Source: Chloroflexota bacterium
Lineage (GTDB): Bacteria > Chloroflexota > Dehalococcoidia > UBA2979
NCBI GenBank assembly: GCA_003228125.1
Contig: QGNP01000008.1
Coordinates: 1 to 49,956, forward strand
Reading direction: 5' to 3'
Length of the DNA stretch: 49,956 nt
Below are positions 26,083-34,174 of this stretch, in pieces; the stretch's first letter is position 1, and each line of letters begins with the position of its first letter. The notes below the pieces were generated by a model that saw nothing but the letters and a program-made list of their open reading frames with translations, made no database searches and was not told where the DNA came from. Both the position numbers and the translations under genes were made by a program.

Positions 26083-26822
26083 TATCTTCTTACAATCCAA
26101 GCTAAGCCAATTCCAACAAAATATAATACTATCATTGGACCAGCAACTAAAGATTGTGTGACTGGATCAATTGTAGGAGTTAATATAGCAGAAATAAGAA
26201 ATGACATAACAATCATTGCTCGCCATTTTTTAAGTAATGCTTTTGCAGTTACTACCTTCATTTTAGCTAAACCCATAACAAATAGCGGAGTTTCAAAAAC
26301 TAATCCAAGTATAAATAAAATCCTTGTTACAAAATTAATATAATTACCAATACGCCAATCTGCTCTTGCAAATTCTTGACCAAAAGTTAAAAGAAAATTT
26401 AAAGCTAATGGCAATACAAGATAATAAGCAAATGCCATTCCGCCAATGAATGATAATGAAGCACCAAAAGAGATGGGGATAGCCCAGCGTCTTTCTGATT
26501 TTGTTAAAGCAGGTGACACAAATCTGAGTATATGATATACAATTACTGGCATTGCAAATGCTAGTCCACCTAATAAACATACTTGGAAAAAGGTAACTAT
26601 ATTTTCTAGTGGCTCAATATATTGAGGTCGAAAATCTGGGATGTGTCTTCGAGCAGGAACTAATAAAAAATCCATAAGCTTGAAGCCACCAATGGTAAAG
26701 CAGCCAAACATACCAATTAATATAAAAGATGCCATCCATGTTATGCGAGATCTAAGTTCCTTAAAATGACCGAGCAGGCTCATATCTTTGTCTATGGAGT
26801 CCTTATTTGATTCCTGTGTCAT
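26082..26822 (-). CDS. tatC: Sec-independent translocase subunit TatC
   Basis: 246 residues with six hydrophobic segments. The N-terminal LLGHFKELRSRI (about 16-27) is the TatC signature helix; the conserved Glu in FILGLVFETPLF (about 173-178) and TPTIDPVTQ near the C-terminus (about 216-224) are further hallmarks. TatC recognises the twin-arginine signal and, with TatA/TatB, exports folded proteins. The stop overlaps the next start (TAATG). The lipoprotein at 16990 carries a matching Tat signal, so a real cargo is in the window. Confidence 0.96.
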   Translation of the reverse strand: MTQESNKDSIDKDMSLLGHFKELRSRITWMASFILIGMFGCFTIGGFKLMDFLLVPARRHIPDFRPQYIEPLENIVTFFQVCLLGGLAFAMPVIVYHILRFVSPALTKSERRWAIPISFGASLSFIGGMAFAYYLVLPLALNFLLTFGQEFARADWRIGNYINFVTRILFILGLVFETPLFVMGLAKMKVVTAKALLKKWRAMIVMSFLISAILTPTIDPVTQSLVAGPMIVLYFVGIGLAWIVRR

Positions 26823-26843
26823 ACTTGAATAATATTCATATTT

Positions 26844-27296
26844 TTATTTATTATTACCTGAATCATCATTATTGAAATTTTTCTTAGTTAAATTTGCTTC
26901 TTGGTTATCTGAATCTTTGCTTTTTGAATCTTTGATGATATTATCTTTATGTTCAGAAGATTTTGCGTCATTTTTGTCTTTAAAATCATCGATGTTTGTT
27001 TTAGAAACTGGTTCAATGTCTATGATTTTAGGTAAATTATCTGAGGCTTCTTTACTTATTTGATCAAGTTCATAATTTAAGTTAGTAACTAAATCTTCTT
27101 CGCGTTTAACTTCAGATTCAATTTCCGTAGCTATGCCTTGAACATCTGATTTGACCTCTGCGGCATAATTTCTTGCTACAGAAAACCAGCGGCCAGCACT
27201 TTTTGCTATTTCTGGAAATTTATCAGGCCCAACAACTATGAGAGCAACTACCATCACTAGTAATGCTTCAAGTATACCAACTCCTAATATGTCCAT
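26844..27296 (-). CDS. tatA: TatA/TatB-type translocase protein
   Basis: 150 residues. One N-terminal TM helix (about 5-22), then VVGPDKFPEIAKSAGRWFSVAR, where Gly-Pro plus Phe-Pro is the TatA/B hinge and amphipathic helix. The rest is a long, highly charged, disordered-looking tail (about 60-150). Length and the G-P hinge look TatB-like, while no second tatA is in the window; a single bifunctional TatA/TatB is possible. It sits 21 bp upstream of tatC in the operon. Confidence 0.9.
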   Translation of the reverse strand: MDILGVGILEALLVMVVALIVVGPDKFPEIAKSAGRWFSVARNYAAEVKSDVQGIATEIESEVKREEDLVTNLNYELDQISKEASDNLPKIIDIEPVSKTNIDDFKDKNDAKSSEHKDNIIKDSKSKDSDNQEANLTKKNFNNDDSGNNK

Positions 27297-27317
27297 TGCT
27301 TAACCATTCATATTGAA

Positions 27318-27581
27318 TTATTCATCTTTTATTCCTGCATTTACTAGATAATCAACAGCATTTTTAACTGATCTTATCTTTTCTGCATCATCATCTGAAA
27401 TTTCTATTTGATCTCCATTTTCTGGTGAAAATTCTTCTTCTAATGACATTATTAATTCAACCAAATCTAATGAATCAGCATTCAAATCATCAATAAATGA
27501 AGCTTCCATAACAACGCTTGATTTATCAACGCCTAACTGCTCAACTATCAACTCTTGAACTCTTTCAAACACTGTAGACAT
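27318..27581 (-). CDS. acpP: acyl carrier protein
   Basis: 87 residues from the ATG at 27581, with GAAAGGA upstream; an in-frame start 15 bp before is less likely. Highly acidic four-helix ACP with [12 protein letters not shown], where S37 takes the 4'-phosphopantetheine. It carries acyl chains during type II fatty-acid synthesis, with FabD and FabG encoded upstream in the same operon, although nusB lies between. Confidence 0.97.
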   Translation of the reverse strand: MSTVFERVQELIVEQLGVDKSSVVMEASFIDDLNADSLDLVELIMSLEEEFSPENGDQIEISDDDAEKIRSVKNAVDYLVNAGIKDE

Positions 27582-27596
27582 AGAAGATCCTTTCAA

Positions 27597-28016
27597 TTAT
27601 TTTTTATTATTTAATTTATTAAATATAACAGCTAATACTCCATTAATAAATGCTCCAGAAGAATTTGAGCCGTAAGCTTTTGCAATTTCAATCGCCTCAT
27701 TTATTACTATCTCTGTAGGTTGTTTGTCATTATGGTAATGCAATTCATAAATTGCGAGTCTTAATACTGATAAATCAACTTTCGGCATTTGATTTAAAGG
27801 AAAATTAGTAGCTGTATTTTCAATTTGTCTATCAATTTCTTTAATATTTTTATTGATTCCATTAATTACCTCAATGCAGAATATTTTACCTGAAGATGAT
27901 ATTTTTTGTGTTACAGCTATGTTTTCAAAACTTTCTAACACTGAGTGCTTTGAAAGTTCAGATTCATATATTGATTGAAAAATAGCAATTCTTGATTTAC
28001 GTCTTGAATTTGACAT
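27597..28016 (-). CDS. nusB: transcription antitermination factor NusB
   Basis: 139 residues, normal for NusB. The N-terminal [17 protein letters not shown] is the RNA/S10-binding helix. [26 protein letters not shown] matches the conserved D-R-x-I-L-R-L-A-x-Y-E-L-L segment, and [29 protein letters not shown] the closing signature. It promotes rRNA antitermination with NusE/S10. Placement between fabG and acpP is unusual; it is 14 bp after fabG and 15 bp before the acpP start. Confidence 0.95.
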   Translation of the reverse strand: MSNSRRKSRIAIFQSIYESELSKHSVLESFENIAVTQKISSSGKIFCIEVINGINKNIKEIDRQIENTATNFPLNQMPKVDLSVLRLAIYELHYHNDKQPTEIVINEAIEIAKAYGSNSSGAFINGVLAVIFNKLNNKK

Positions 28017-28030
28017 TAATTATCTCTTTC

Positions 28031-28801
28031 TCACTGCATTACTAATCCACCATCAATGTTGATGGTTTGTCCGGTAATATATGATGCTTCTTTCGAAGCT
28101 AAATAACAAACGGCACTTGCAATATTATATGTTGTTGCATACTTTCTCATAGGGATACTTTCTAAAATTATTTTTTTTTGTTCTTCAGAAAGATTTTTAG
28201 TCATATCTGTTTCAACGAATCCAGGAGCAATTGCATTTACTGTTATACCTCTTGTTGCTACCTCTTTTGCCGTAGACTTAGTAAAACCTATTATTCCAGC
28301 TTTTGCCGCAGAATAATTTGCCTGACCTAAATTACCAATATGAGCTACCACTGATGTCATGTTGATGATTCTTCCATATTTTTCTTTCATCATTGATCTT
28401 AATACAGATTTTGTTAAATTATATGTGCCTTTTAAGTTAGTATTTATTACTGAATCCCATTGTTCTTCCTTCATTCTCATTATTAATGCATCGTCAGTAA
28501 TTCCTGCATTATTTATTAGTATTGTCGTTGTTCCAAATGCTTTCTCTGCATTACTTATTAAATTTGATACATTTTCTAAATTATTTACATCTGTTTGTAC
28601 TGCTATGCCTTTTGATAAATTATTAATTTCAGATAACACTTGATCTGCATTATCTTTGTTCGATTTATAAGCAATTGTCACATTAGCTCCAAGGCTACTT
28701 AGTGAAAGCGCAATAGCTTTTCCTATTCCTCTAGACCCGCCTGTTACTATAGCATTCTGTCCTGCCAATGGATCGTTGTTAGAAAAAATCGAAAATGACA
28801 T
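28031..28801 (-). CDS. fabG: 3-oxoacyl-[ACP] reductase FabG
   Basis: 256 residues with an SDR fold: TGGSRGIG at 20-27, NNAGIT (about 96-101), the catalytic Ser in INMTSVVAH, YSAAK with Y and K (about 163-167), and ITVNAIAPGFVETDM. The C-terminal ITGQTINIDGG is the FabG tail. It reduces 3-oxoacyl-ACP with NADPH in elongation. It starts 1 bp after fabD, so the two are tightly coupled. Confidence 0.95.
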   Translation of the reverse strand: MSFSIFSNNDPLAGQNAIVTGGSRGIGKAIALSLSSLGANVTIAYKSNKDNADQVLSEINNLSKGIAVQTDVNNLENVSNLISNAEKAFGTTTILINNAGITDDALIMRMKEEQWDSVINTNLKGTYNLTKSVLRSMMKEKYGRIINMTSVVAHIGNLGQANYSAAKAGIIGFTKSTAKEVATRGITVNAIAPGFVETDMTKNLSEEQKKIILESIPMRKYATTYNIASAVCYLASKEASYITGQTINIDGGLVMQ

Positions 28802-28802
28802 A

Positions 28803-29747
28803 CTATAACTCCGCTTTGCTAATATCAGACATCTTGTCTATGCTTACTATATCAATTTCTTGATTGTATCGAATAAATAAATTGGTTAAAATTTTACCTG
28901 GGCCAAATTCTACTATTTTTTTAATTTTTAGATCATTTATTTTATTCATTATTTTTAACCATTCTACTGTCGATGTTATTTGATTGATAAGTTCATCATG
29001 TATCTCATTTCTTTTCAGTATGTTTCCTGAAATATTGGATAATATAGCAATATCACTTGTATGAATTGCAACTTTATTAAAAGATCCAGTTATAGCAATT
29101 TTAGCATCATTCATTAACGGAGTATGAAAAGCGCCTGCAACATTTAATTGTATAAACTTACCTCCAATATTTGATACTACATTTCTAAAATCATTCAACG
29201 ATCTTGTTAATCCACCAATTGATATATTTCCATCTGCATTTTCATTACAGATCCATATATTATATTTTCCTATAATTTTTTCTAATTCTATTCTTTTTAA
29301 TTTAATTATTGCAGCCATGCCACTGTCTGCTAAGTTGCAAGATTTTTGCATTTCATTACTTCTTATCATGATCATATTAATTATAGATTCTAAATCTATG
29401 TATCCAGCGATATATAAAGCTGTTAATTCGCCTAAAGAATGACCTGCTACTAATTCAGGCTTGTAGGTTATTTTTTTTTGGTTAATTGCAACGATAATGG
29501 ATGAAACTGAGTGCAAAAAAATTGCCATTTGTGCATTATTTGTTTTTTTTAGTGAATCCTCTGAGTTATTAAAAAGTATCTTAGTAAAATCTTGATTTGT
29601 AATTTTTTCTACTGTATTAAATAAATCTTTAACATCATCATCGAAATCATAGAAATCTTTTGCCATTTCAGAATACTGTGAACCCTGACCCGGAAAAATC
29701 CATGCAGTTTGTTTTCTCGTTGGAAGAGCTTTAATATTGCTTATCAT
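28803..29747 (-). CDS. fabD: malonyl-CoA:ACP transacylase FabD
   Basis: 314 residues. WIFPGQGSQYSEM (about 17-29), the GHSLGE nucleophile elbow (active Ser, about residue 101) and VAGAFHTPLM with the catalytic His (about 203-212) are all present. It loads malonyl onto ACP. No clear SD. It lies between rpmF and fabG, matching the common rpmF-fab gene order of Gram-positive-type clusters, but plsX, fabH and fabF are absent here. Confidence 0.94.
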   Translation of the reverse strand: MISNIKALPTRKQTAWIFPGQGSQYSEMAKDFYDFDDDVKDLFNTVEKITNQDFTKILFNNSEDSLKKTNNAQMAIFLHSVSSIIVAINQKKITYKPELVAGHSLGELTALYIAGYIDLESIINMIMIRSNEMQKSCNLADSGMAAIIKLKRIELEKIIGKYNIWICNENADGNISIGGLTRSLNDFRNVVSNIGGKFIQLNVAGAFHTPLMNDAKIAITGSFNKVAIHTSDIAILSNISGNILKRNEIHDELINQITSTVEWLKIMNKINDLKIKKIVEFGPGKILTNLFIRYNQEIDIVSIDKMSDISKAEL

Positions 29748-29769
29748 AATAAAAGTGCTTTAAAAGTAT

Positions 29770-30030
29770 CTATTTAGAATTTGTTGATTCAGTATCATCT
29801 TGATTGTCTGTACTTATCTCAGGTTTACTAGCTATTGATTCTTCAATTACTTGGTCCTTATTATCAGTATTATCTATGGTAAATGGCTTTCCATTATCAT
29901 CCCTGTTAAGTCTTTCAAGTTGCTTTAATTTAAATTCAAATGAATTCATTAGTGATTTGACACTAAATTTATGATGACTTCTTCTACTACGTTTTTTTGA
30001 TGTAGGGGTTCGTTTTTTGGGTAGAGCCAT
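29770..30030 (-). CDS. rpmF: 50S ribosomal protein L32, zinc-less, with acidic tail
   Basis: 86 residues against 55-60 for usual L32. The N-terminus MALPKKRTPTSKKRSRRSHH is the standard L32 rRNA-binding tail. The middle, where zinc-type L32 has C-x-x-C pairs, holds FEFKLKQLERLNRDDNG with no cysteine at all. From about 55 the chain becomes an acidic Asp/Asn/Ser-rich extension. It is placed after yceD and before fabD, the classic neighbourhood of rpmF, so identity is well supported; the tail may be flexible on the ribosome surface. Confidence 0.88.
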   Translation of the reverse strand: MALPKKRTPTSKKRSRRSHHKFSVKSLMNSFEFKLKQLERLNRDDNGKPFTIDNTDNKDQVIEESIASKPEISTDNQDDTESTNSK

Positions 30031-30056
30031 AATGTTAATCCTTATATACTAATTTA

Positions 30057-30530
30057 TTATAATAAATTTTTTTGACATTTGCATATATTTATATTTAAAT
30101 TTACACCACATAAATTGCATAAACCTTTGCAATCGTTCGAACAAATATACTTCATTGGTCTACTTGATAATTCATGTTGCCTAATTATTTCATTAAGATC
30201 TACTTCATTCGAATTTGTTTTTAATACTAGATCTCCGTCAATGTTACTAATTTCTGATTTATTTATAATATTTGTAAATATTATACTTGCATAAAAAGTA
30301 CTAGAATAACTACTATTTAATTCTTTAAGACATCTATCACAGATAATTTCTAAAGTATATTTCATGTCAATTTTAACTAAGCAACCATCAGTAACTTTGT
30401 TAAATAATAATTTGCATTTATTAATATATAAAAATTCATTATTCTCAAAAATTATTTTTTCATTCGTTACAATTATGTCTTTAATTGCACCATTGTTTTT
30501 TTCAATAAAGTCTGAAAGATTAAATTTCAT
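30057..30530 (-). CDS. yceD: YceD/DUF177 family protein
   Basis: 157 residues. The centre has IICDRCLKEL and the C-terminal part SSRPMKYICSNDCKGLCNLCGVN with many Cys, matching the DUF177 pattern C-x-R-C-L and C-x-x-x-C-x-G-L-C-x-x-C-G. Members (YceD in E. coli, Duf177 in plants) promote 23S rRNA accumulation and lie almost always upstream of rpmF, as here (26-bp gap). It is the first gene of the long minus-strand operon. Confidence 0.9.
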   Translation of the reverse strand: MKFNLSDFIEKNNGAIKDIIVTNEKIIFENNEFLYINKCKLLFNKVTDGCLVKIDMKYTLEIICDRCLKELNSSYSSTFYASIIFTNIINKSEISNIDGDLVLKTNSNEVDLNEIIRQHELSSRPMKYICSNDCKGLCNLCGVNLNINICKCQKNLL

Positions 30531-30571
30531 TTAAATAACAAACGTACATTTATAGTTTAATATCAATGTAT

Positions 30572-30598
30572 ATATTAGCATTTTTATAATTAAGTCAA
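30572..30598 (-). promoter_or_regulatory. promoter for the yceD-to-ftsK operon
   Basis: On minus, TTGACT (30593-30598) is followed after a 15-bp spacer by TAATAT (30572-30577), preceded by TGC, which makes an extended -10 (TGnTAATAT). Transcription would start near 30565, about 35 nt before the yceD ATG. The short spacer is compensated by the extended -10. It overlaps the opposing modA promoter. Confidence 0.45.
30585..30590 (+). promoter_or_regulatory. -10 element of a leaderless modA transcript
   Basis: A consensus TATAAT lies 10 bp before the modA ATG at 30601. Transcription would begin around 30597-30598, giving at most a three- to four-base leader, and no SD exists. The -35 region is poor. 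It overlaps the spacer of the divergent operon promoter, so polymerases would compete. Confidence 0.4.
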
Positions 30599-30600
30599 AT

Positions 30601-31341
30601 ATGAATTTTAAATTTCATTCTTTTTTTTTAATAAGCTTTATTATTGCATTAGTTACCAGTAGTTTTATTTATGTTTTATATTTACATAATAATAATAGCA
30701 ATAAGACTTCTATTTATGCAGCTTCTTCTCTTAGGCCATTACTTGATTACGCTTTTGTTAGCTTTAATGATGATTTATTAATACAATATAATGGAACCCA
30801 AGTTCTTAAACATCAGATATTAAATGGAGCTGATGTCGATCTGTTTTTTTGTGCATCTGAAATTAAATGTTTATCCATGTATCATGCGAAAAATATTTGT
30901 ACGAATAAATTAGTCTTTATTGTTAATAAAAAAATAGATATTTCTAATATGTCTGAAATAGCTGATTATCAATTTGATATAGCTATGGCATCTAAAGATG
31001 TTCCTTTAGGAACTTTAACTACTAGATATTTAATTCAAGAAAATCAAAAAATAGTAAATAAATTAATTGTTAATACTGTATCAAATGATTTATCTGCTGG
31101 TTCAATATTGTCACGTTTAGAATCTAAGCAAGTTCAAGCTGCTTTCTTGTACGAAAGTTATTTTTATAATAATAAAAAATTAATGGATGCATATAAATTG
31201 ATTCCTTTAAACAAAAATTTCGAACTGACTTATTATTATCAAATAATTAATGATAATAGTGATACGAGTATGCTAGTTGAAGCAATTGAATTATTAATTA
31301 AAAATAATGGATGCGAACAATTTGGGTTTGGAAAAAGATGA
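30601..31341 (+). CDS. modA: molybdate/tungstate ABC transporter, substrate-binding protein ModA-like
   Basis: 246 residues with an uncleaved-looking N-terminal hydrophobic segment (about 8-27). The mature domain opens S-I-Y-A-A-S-S-L-R-P-L, as ModA does, with LIQYNGTQVLKHQILNGADVDLFF, then ASKDVPLGTLTTRYL and SAGSILSRLESKQVQAAFLYES, all close to the ModA/WtpA oxyanion-binding segments. It should capture molybdate or tungstate. It overlaps modB by 4 bp (ATGA). Confidence 0.85.
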   Translation: MNFKFHSFFLISFIIALVTSSFIYVLYLHNNNSNKTSIYAASSLRPLLDYAFVSFNDDLLIQYNGTQVLKHQILNGADVDLFFCASEIKCLSMYHAKNICTNKLVFIVNKKIDISNMSEIADYQFDIAMASKDVPLGTLTTRYLIQENQKIVNKLIVNTVSNDLSAGSILSRLESKQVQAAFLYESYFYNNKKLMDAYKLIPLNKNFELTYYYQIINDNSDTSMLVEAIELLIKNNGCEQFGFGKR

Positions 31342-32132
31342 TAATTGATAAAATAATTAAACTGTGGACTTTTTTTTCTTTTGTACTTATATTACTTATT
31401 TTTGCTCCTTTGATTGCACTTACATTACATGCATTTACTAATTCAAATATATCAGATTTGAATAGTTCCATTCTTACTCAGTCAATTATGATCTCAATTT
31501 CTACATCTATCATTTCATTATTTATAATTATTTTTCTAGGAACTCCACTTGCATATTTTTTATCTAAAATTAGATCTAAATTTTTATATTCATTAAGTAC
31601 TTTAATTCAATTTCCTATTTTTATACCTCCAACAGTCGCAGGTATTGCATTAATACTTTTATTTAATGATTCAAGTGTAGTCGGTAATTTTTTATCATCA
31701 TTAGGTATAAAAATACCTTTTACTATATTCGCAGTAATTATTGCCCAAGTTTTTGTAGCTAGTCCATTCTATATTCGGACATTGCAATTAGGATTAATTA
31801 ATATAAATAAAAATTATTTTAATTCTGCTCGTTTACTAGGAGCCTCTTCAATTAAAATTTTTATTTTTATTATTATTCCAAACTTAAGAAGGTCTATTTT
31901 TTCAGGAGCCTTACTTGCTTGGTCTCGTTCAATGGGTGAATTGGGGGCTACCCTACTATTTGCTGGTAATATTTTTCAAGAAACTCAAACTATGCCTTTA
32001 GCAGTTCTTACATCTTTTGAAAATCAAAATGGATTTGATTTAGCTGTTTTAATAGCTTTTGTAAGTATTTTAATATCAAGCATTGTTTTAATATTATTTT
32101 CATATATAAATGAAAAATTTCTAACTGAATAA
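31338..32132 (+). CDS. modB: molybdate/tungstate ABC transporter permease ModB-like
   Basis: 264 residues from the ATG at 31338 within the modA stop (ATGA). Five to six TM segments. AWSRSMGELGATLLFAGNIFQETQTMPLAVL near residues 192-222 is the ABC permease EAA loop in its molybdate-type form. The preceding FPIFIPPTVAGIALI is also typical. No ATPase (modC) follows: rnpB comes next, so the ATPase must be encoded elsewhere. Confidence 0.9.
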   Translation: MIIDKIIKLWTFFSFVLILLIFAPLIALTLHAFTNSNISDLNSSILTQSIMISISTSIISLFIIIFLGTPLAYFLSKIRSKFLYSLSTLIQFPIFIPPTVAGIALILLFNDSSVVGNFLSSLGIKIPFTIFAVIIAQVFVASPFYIRTLQLGLININKNYFNSARLLGASSIKIFIFIIIPNLRRSIFSGALLAWSRSMGELGATLLFAGNIFQETQTMPLAVLTSFENQNGFDLAVLIAFVSILISSIVLILFSYINEKFLTE

Positions 32133-32165
32133 ATACACAAAATCAATATTTATATTATTCAGTAA

Positions 32166-32174
32166 TGCTAGAAT
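32166..32174 (+). promoter_or_regulatory. extended -10 promoter of rnpB
   Basis: TGCTAGAAT (32166-32174) is an extended -10 ending seven bases before 32182, where the RNase P RNA P1 helix begins, so the spacing fits a start at the mature 5' end. The -35 match is weak. Confidence 0.4.
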
Positions 32175-32181
32175 AATAAAT

Positions 32182-32539
32182 GTTAATATGGATGACTGGA
32201 CGATCGCTAATTTTAATTAGAGGAAAGTCGGAACTCCGCTCGGATAGAGTGCCGGATAACGACCGGACGGTGAAAACCGATGGCTAGTGCAACAGAAAAT
32301 ATACCGCCTTTAATTAGGTAAGGTTGAAAAGGTGCGGTAAGAGCGCACCGTGCTTTTGGTAACAAAAGTAGCTAGGTAAACCCCACTCGGAGCAAGGTCA
32401 AATAGGGAGGCGTTGATTCATTCCGAATGAGCCTCCGGGTAGACTGCTTGAAATTTAAGGTAACTTAAGTTCTAGATGGATGATCGTACAGCATTTTTAA
32501 ATGTGGACAGAATTCCGCTTATAGGTTATCCATATTAAC
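32182..32539 (+). ncRNA. rnpB: RNase P RNA (type A, bacterial)
   Basis: 358 nt. The ends pair in a perfect 12-bp P1 helix (32182-32193 with 32528-32539). Conserved core blocks occur in order: GAGGAAAGTCGGAACTCCGC (CR I, from 32219), ACAGAAAATATACCGCC (CR II region), a GGTGCGGTAAGAGCGCACC hairpin, GGTAAACCCCACTCGGAGC (CR III-IV) and the final ACAGAATTCCGCTTATAGG (CR V). The RNA cleaves 5' leaders from tRNA precursors. It lies between modB and murE on plus. Confidence 0.97.
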
Positions 32540-32567
32540 TAAATATTGTAATGTTTAGTGTGGGTTT

Positions 32568-34154
32568 ATGAGTAATAATAATTGGGCATTCAAGCTTTCC
32601 TTGACAGATCCTGAACTGTATAAATATCTTAAGAATTTTCCGGAACAGATAACCGGCATATCCTTTGATTCTCGCTCAGTGAAACCTGGTAATATTTTTG
32701 TCTGCTTACAAGGCACAAAGGCTAACGGTAATGATTTTATTGATAATGCAATTGACAATGGTGCTGTTTTATTAATATCAGACGATACTTCCCGACTAGA
32801 TACAAAATTATTTGCAAGCAACTTTATTAATAATGTACCATCTGTCTATCAAAAAAATACTAGGCGTGCTTTGTCATGTTTAAGTAATGCATTTTATGAT
32901 TATATAGATGATCAATTATCTGATCATTTATATACAATTGGTATTACTGGCACTGATGGAAAATCTAGCACAGCATATCTTATATATACTGCGCTACGGG
33001 AGCTTGGAATTAATGCAGCATTAATTAGTACTCTGGGTATTTTTATTAATGGTAAAGAAATTATTAATGATTATCAAAAAACTAGATTAACTACTCCTGA
33101 TCCTCCTGAATTGTATAAATTAATACATAAAGCAAAAAAATATAAATCTGACGTCATGATTCTTGAAGTTACTTCTCATGCGCTTAAATTTGATAAGATT
33201 CATCCAATTGAACTTGATTCTGCAATTTTTACTTCATTTTCACCGGATCATCAGGAATTTCATGAAGATGAAGATGATTATTTTAATTCAAAAGTTAAAA
33301 TTATTAATCTAATAAGAAAATATGAATCTCCTGCTTCTGAACATTTTCAATATTCTAAAAAAGGCAATTTGATTCTTAATGCTGACAATCAAAAAATTTC
33401 TCATTTATCTGAAATTGAAATTCTTCATAATTGTATAACTGTAGGATTTAATCAAGATGCAAGTATGGTGATTTCAAAAATTGATGAGCAATTATTTCAA
33501 ACAACATATCAAATAAATAAATCATTGTTCGGTCAGACTAAATTAATGGGCAATTTTAATTTAATGAATATTGGCATGGCGTATGAAGCGATACGGATAT
33601 TTAGTGAAGAAAGACATAGAAATTTTTCACCAAATACAATCATAAAATCGATAGAGGCATGCAAGATCATCCCTGGAAGATTAGAACAAATTGATGGTGC
33701 ACCATTTACTGTGATTGTTGATTATGCCCATACTCCTGATTCTTTTGACAAGATCTTAGATACTGTATCTGGATATATTAAAGGACGGTTGATTGTGGTG
33801 TTTGGATGTGCTGGAGAACGATCAAAAGAACGACGTTTTGGTTTAGGTAAACTCGCTGCTGAAAAAGCTGACATGAGTATTATTACAGAAGAAGACTCAC
33901 GGTCTGAGTCAATACATGATATCGTACAAGACATTGAAAATGAAATGATAAAATCTGGTGCTATCATAGGAGATGATTATAAAATTATCCTAGATAGGAA
34001 AGAGGCAATTGAATATGCATTAAAATATGCAAAAGAAGATGATTTTGTTTTAATTTTAGGTAAAGGACATGAAAAATCTATAGAATCTAGTAATAGTTTT
34101 TTGCCATGGGACGATCGAGAGATTGCCAAGAAGTTAATTAAATCATTGTTCTAA
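32568..34154 (+). CDS. murE: MurE-like UDP-N-acetylmuramyl peptide ligase
   Basis: 528 residues with three Mur domains. The N-terminal domain has ISFDSRSVKPGNIFVCLQG (about 31-49). The ATP domain has GITGTDGKSS (125-134), VTSHALKFDK (about 201) and DYFNSKVKI with the carbamylated-Lys place. The C-terminal domain has FGCAGERSKERR (about 412-423). MurE adds the third residue of the peptidoglycan stem. The DAP-recognising D-N-P-R is absent: the corresponding stretch reads ITEEDSRSES (about 439-448), so the amino acid may be unusual, or the ligase may act on something else. It starts 28 bp after rnpB, with a weak SD. Confidence 0.85.
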   Translation: MSNNNWAFKLSLTDPELYKYLKNFPEQITGISFDSRSVKPGNIFVCLQGTKANGNDFIDNAIDNGAVLLISDDTSRLDTKLFASNFINNVPSVYQKNTRRALSCLSNAFYDYIDDQLSDHLYTIGITGTDGKSSTAYLIYTALRELGINAALISTLGIFINGKEIINDYQKTRLTTPDPPELYKLIHKAKKYKSDVMILEVTSHALKFDKIHPIELDSAIFTSFSPDHQEFHEDEDDYFNSKVKIINLIRKYESPASEHFQYSKKGNLILNADNQKISHLSEIEILHNCITVGFNQDASMVISKIDEQLFQTTYQINKSLFGQTKLMGNFNLMNIGMAYEAIRIFSEERHRNFSPNTIIKSIEACKIIPGRLEQIDGAPFTVIVDYAHTPDSFDKILDTVSGYIKGRLIVVFGCAGERSKERRFGLGKLAAEKADMSIITEEDSRSESIHDIVQDIENEMIKSGAIIGDDYKIILDRKEAIEYALKYAKEDDFVLILGKGHEKSIESSNSFLPWDDREIAKKLIKSLF

Positions 34155-34174
34155 TTAAAAGAAGAGGAGTTTTT

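Noticed and set aside
32124-32163. 9-bp inverted repeat ACTGAATAA...TTATTCAGT after modB
   Set aside because: It includes the modB stop, has a 22-nt loop and no T-run, so it is not convincing as a terminator.
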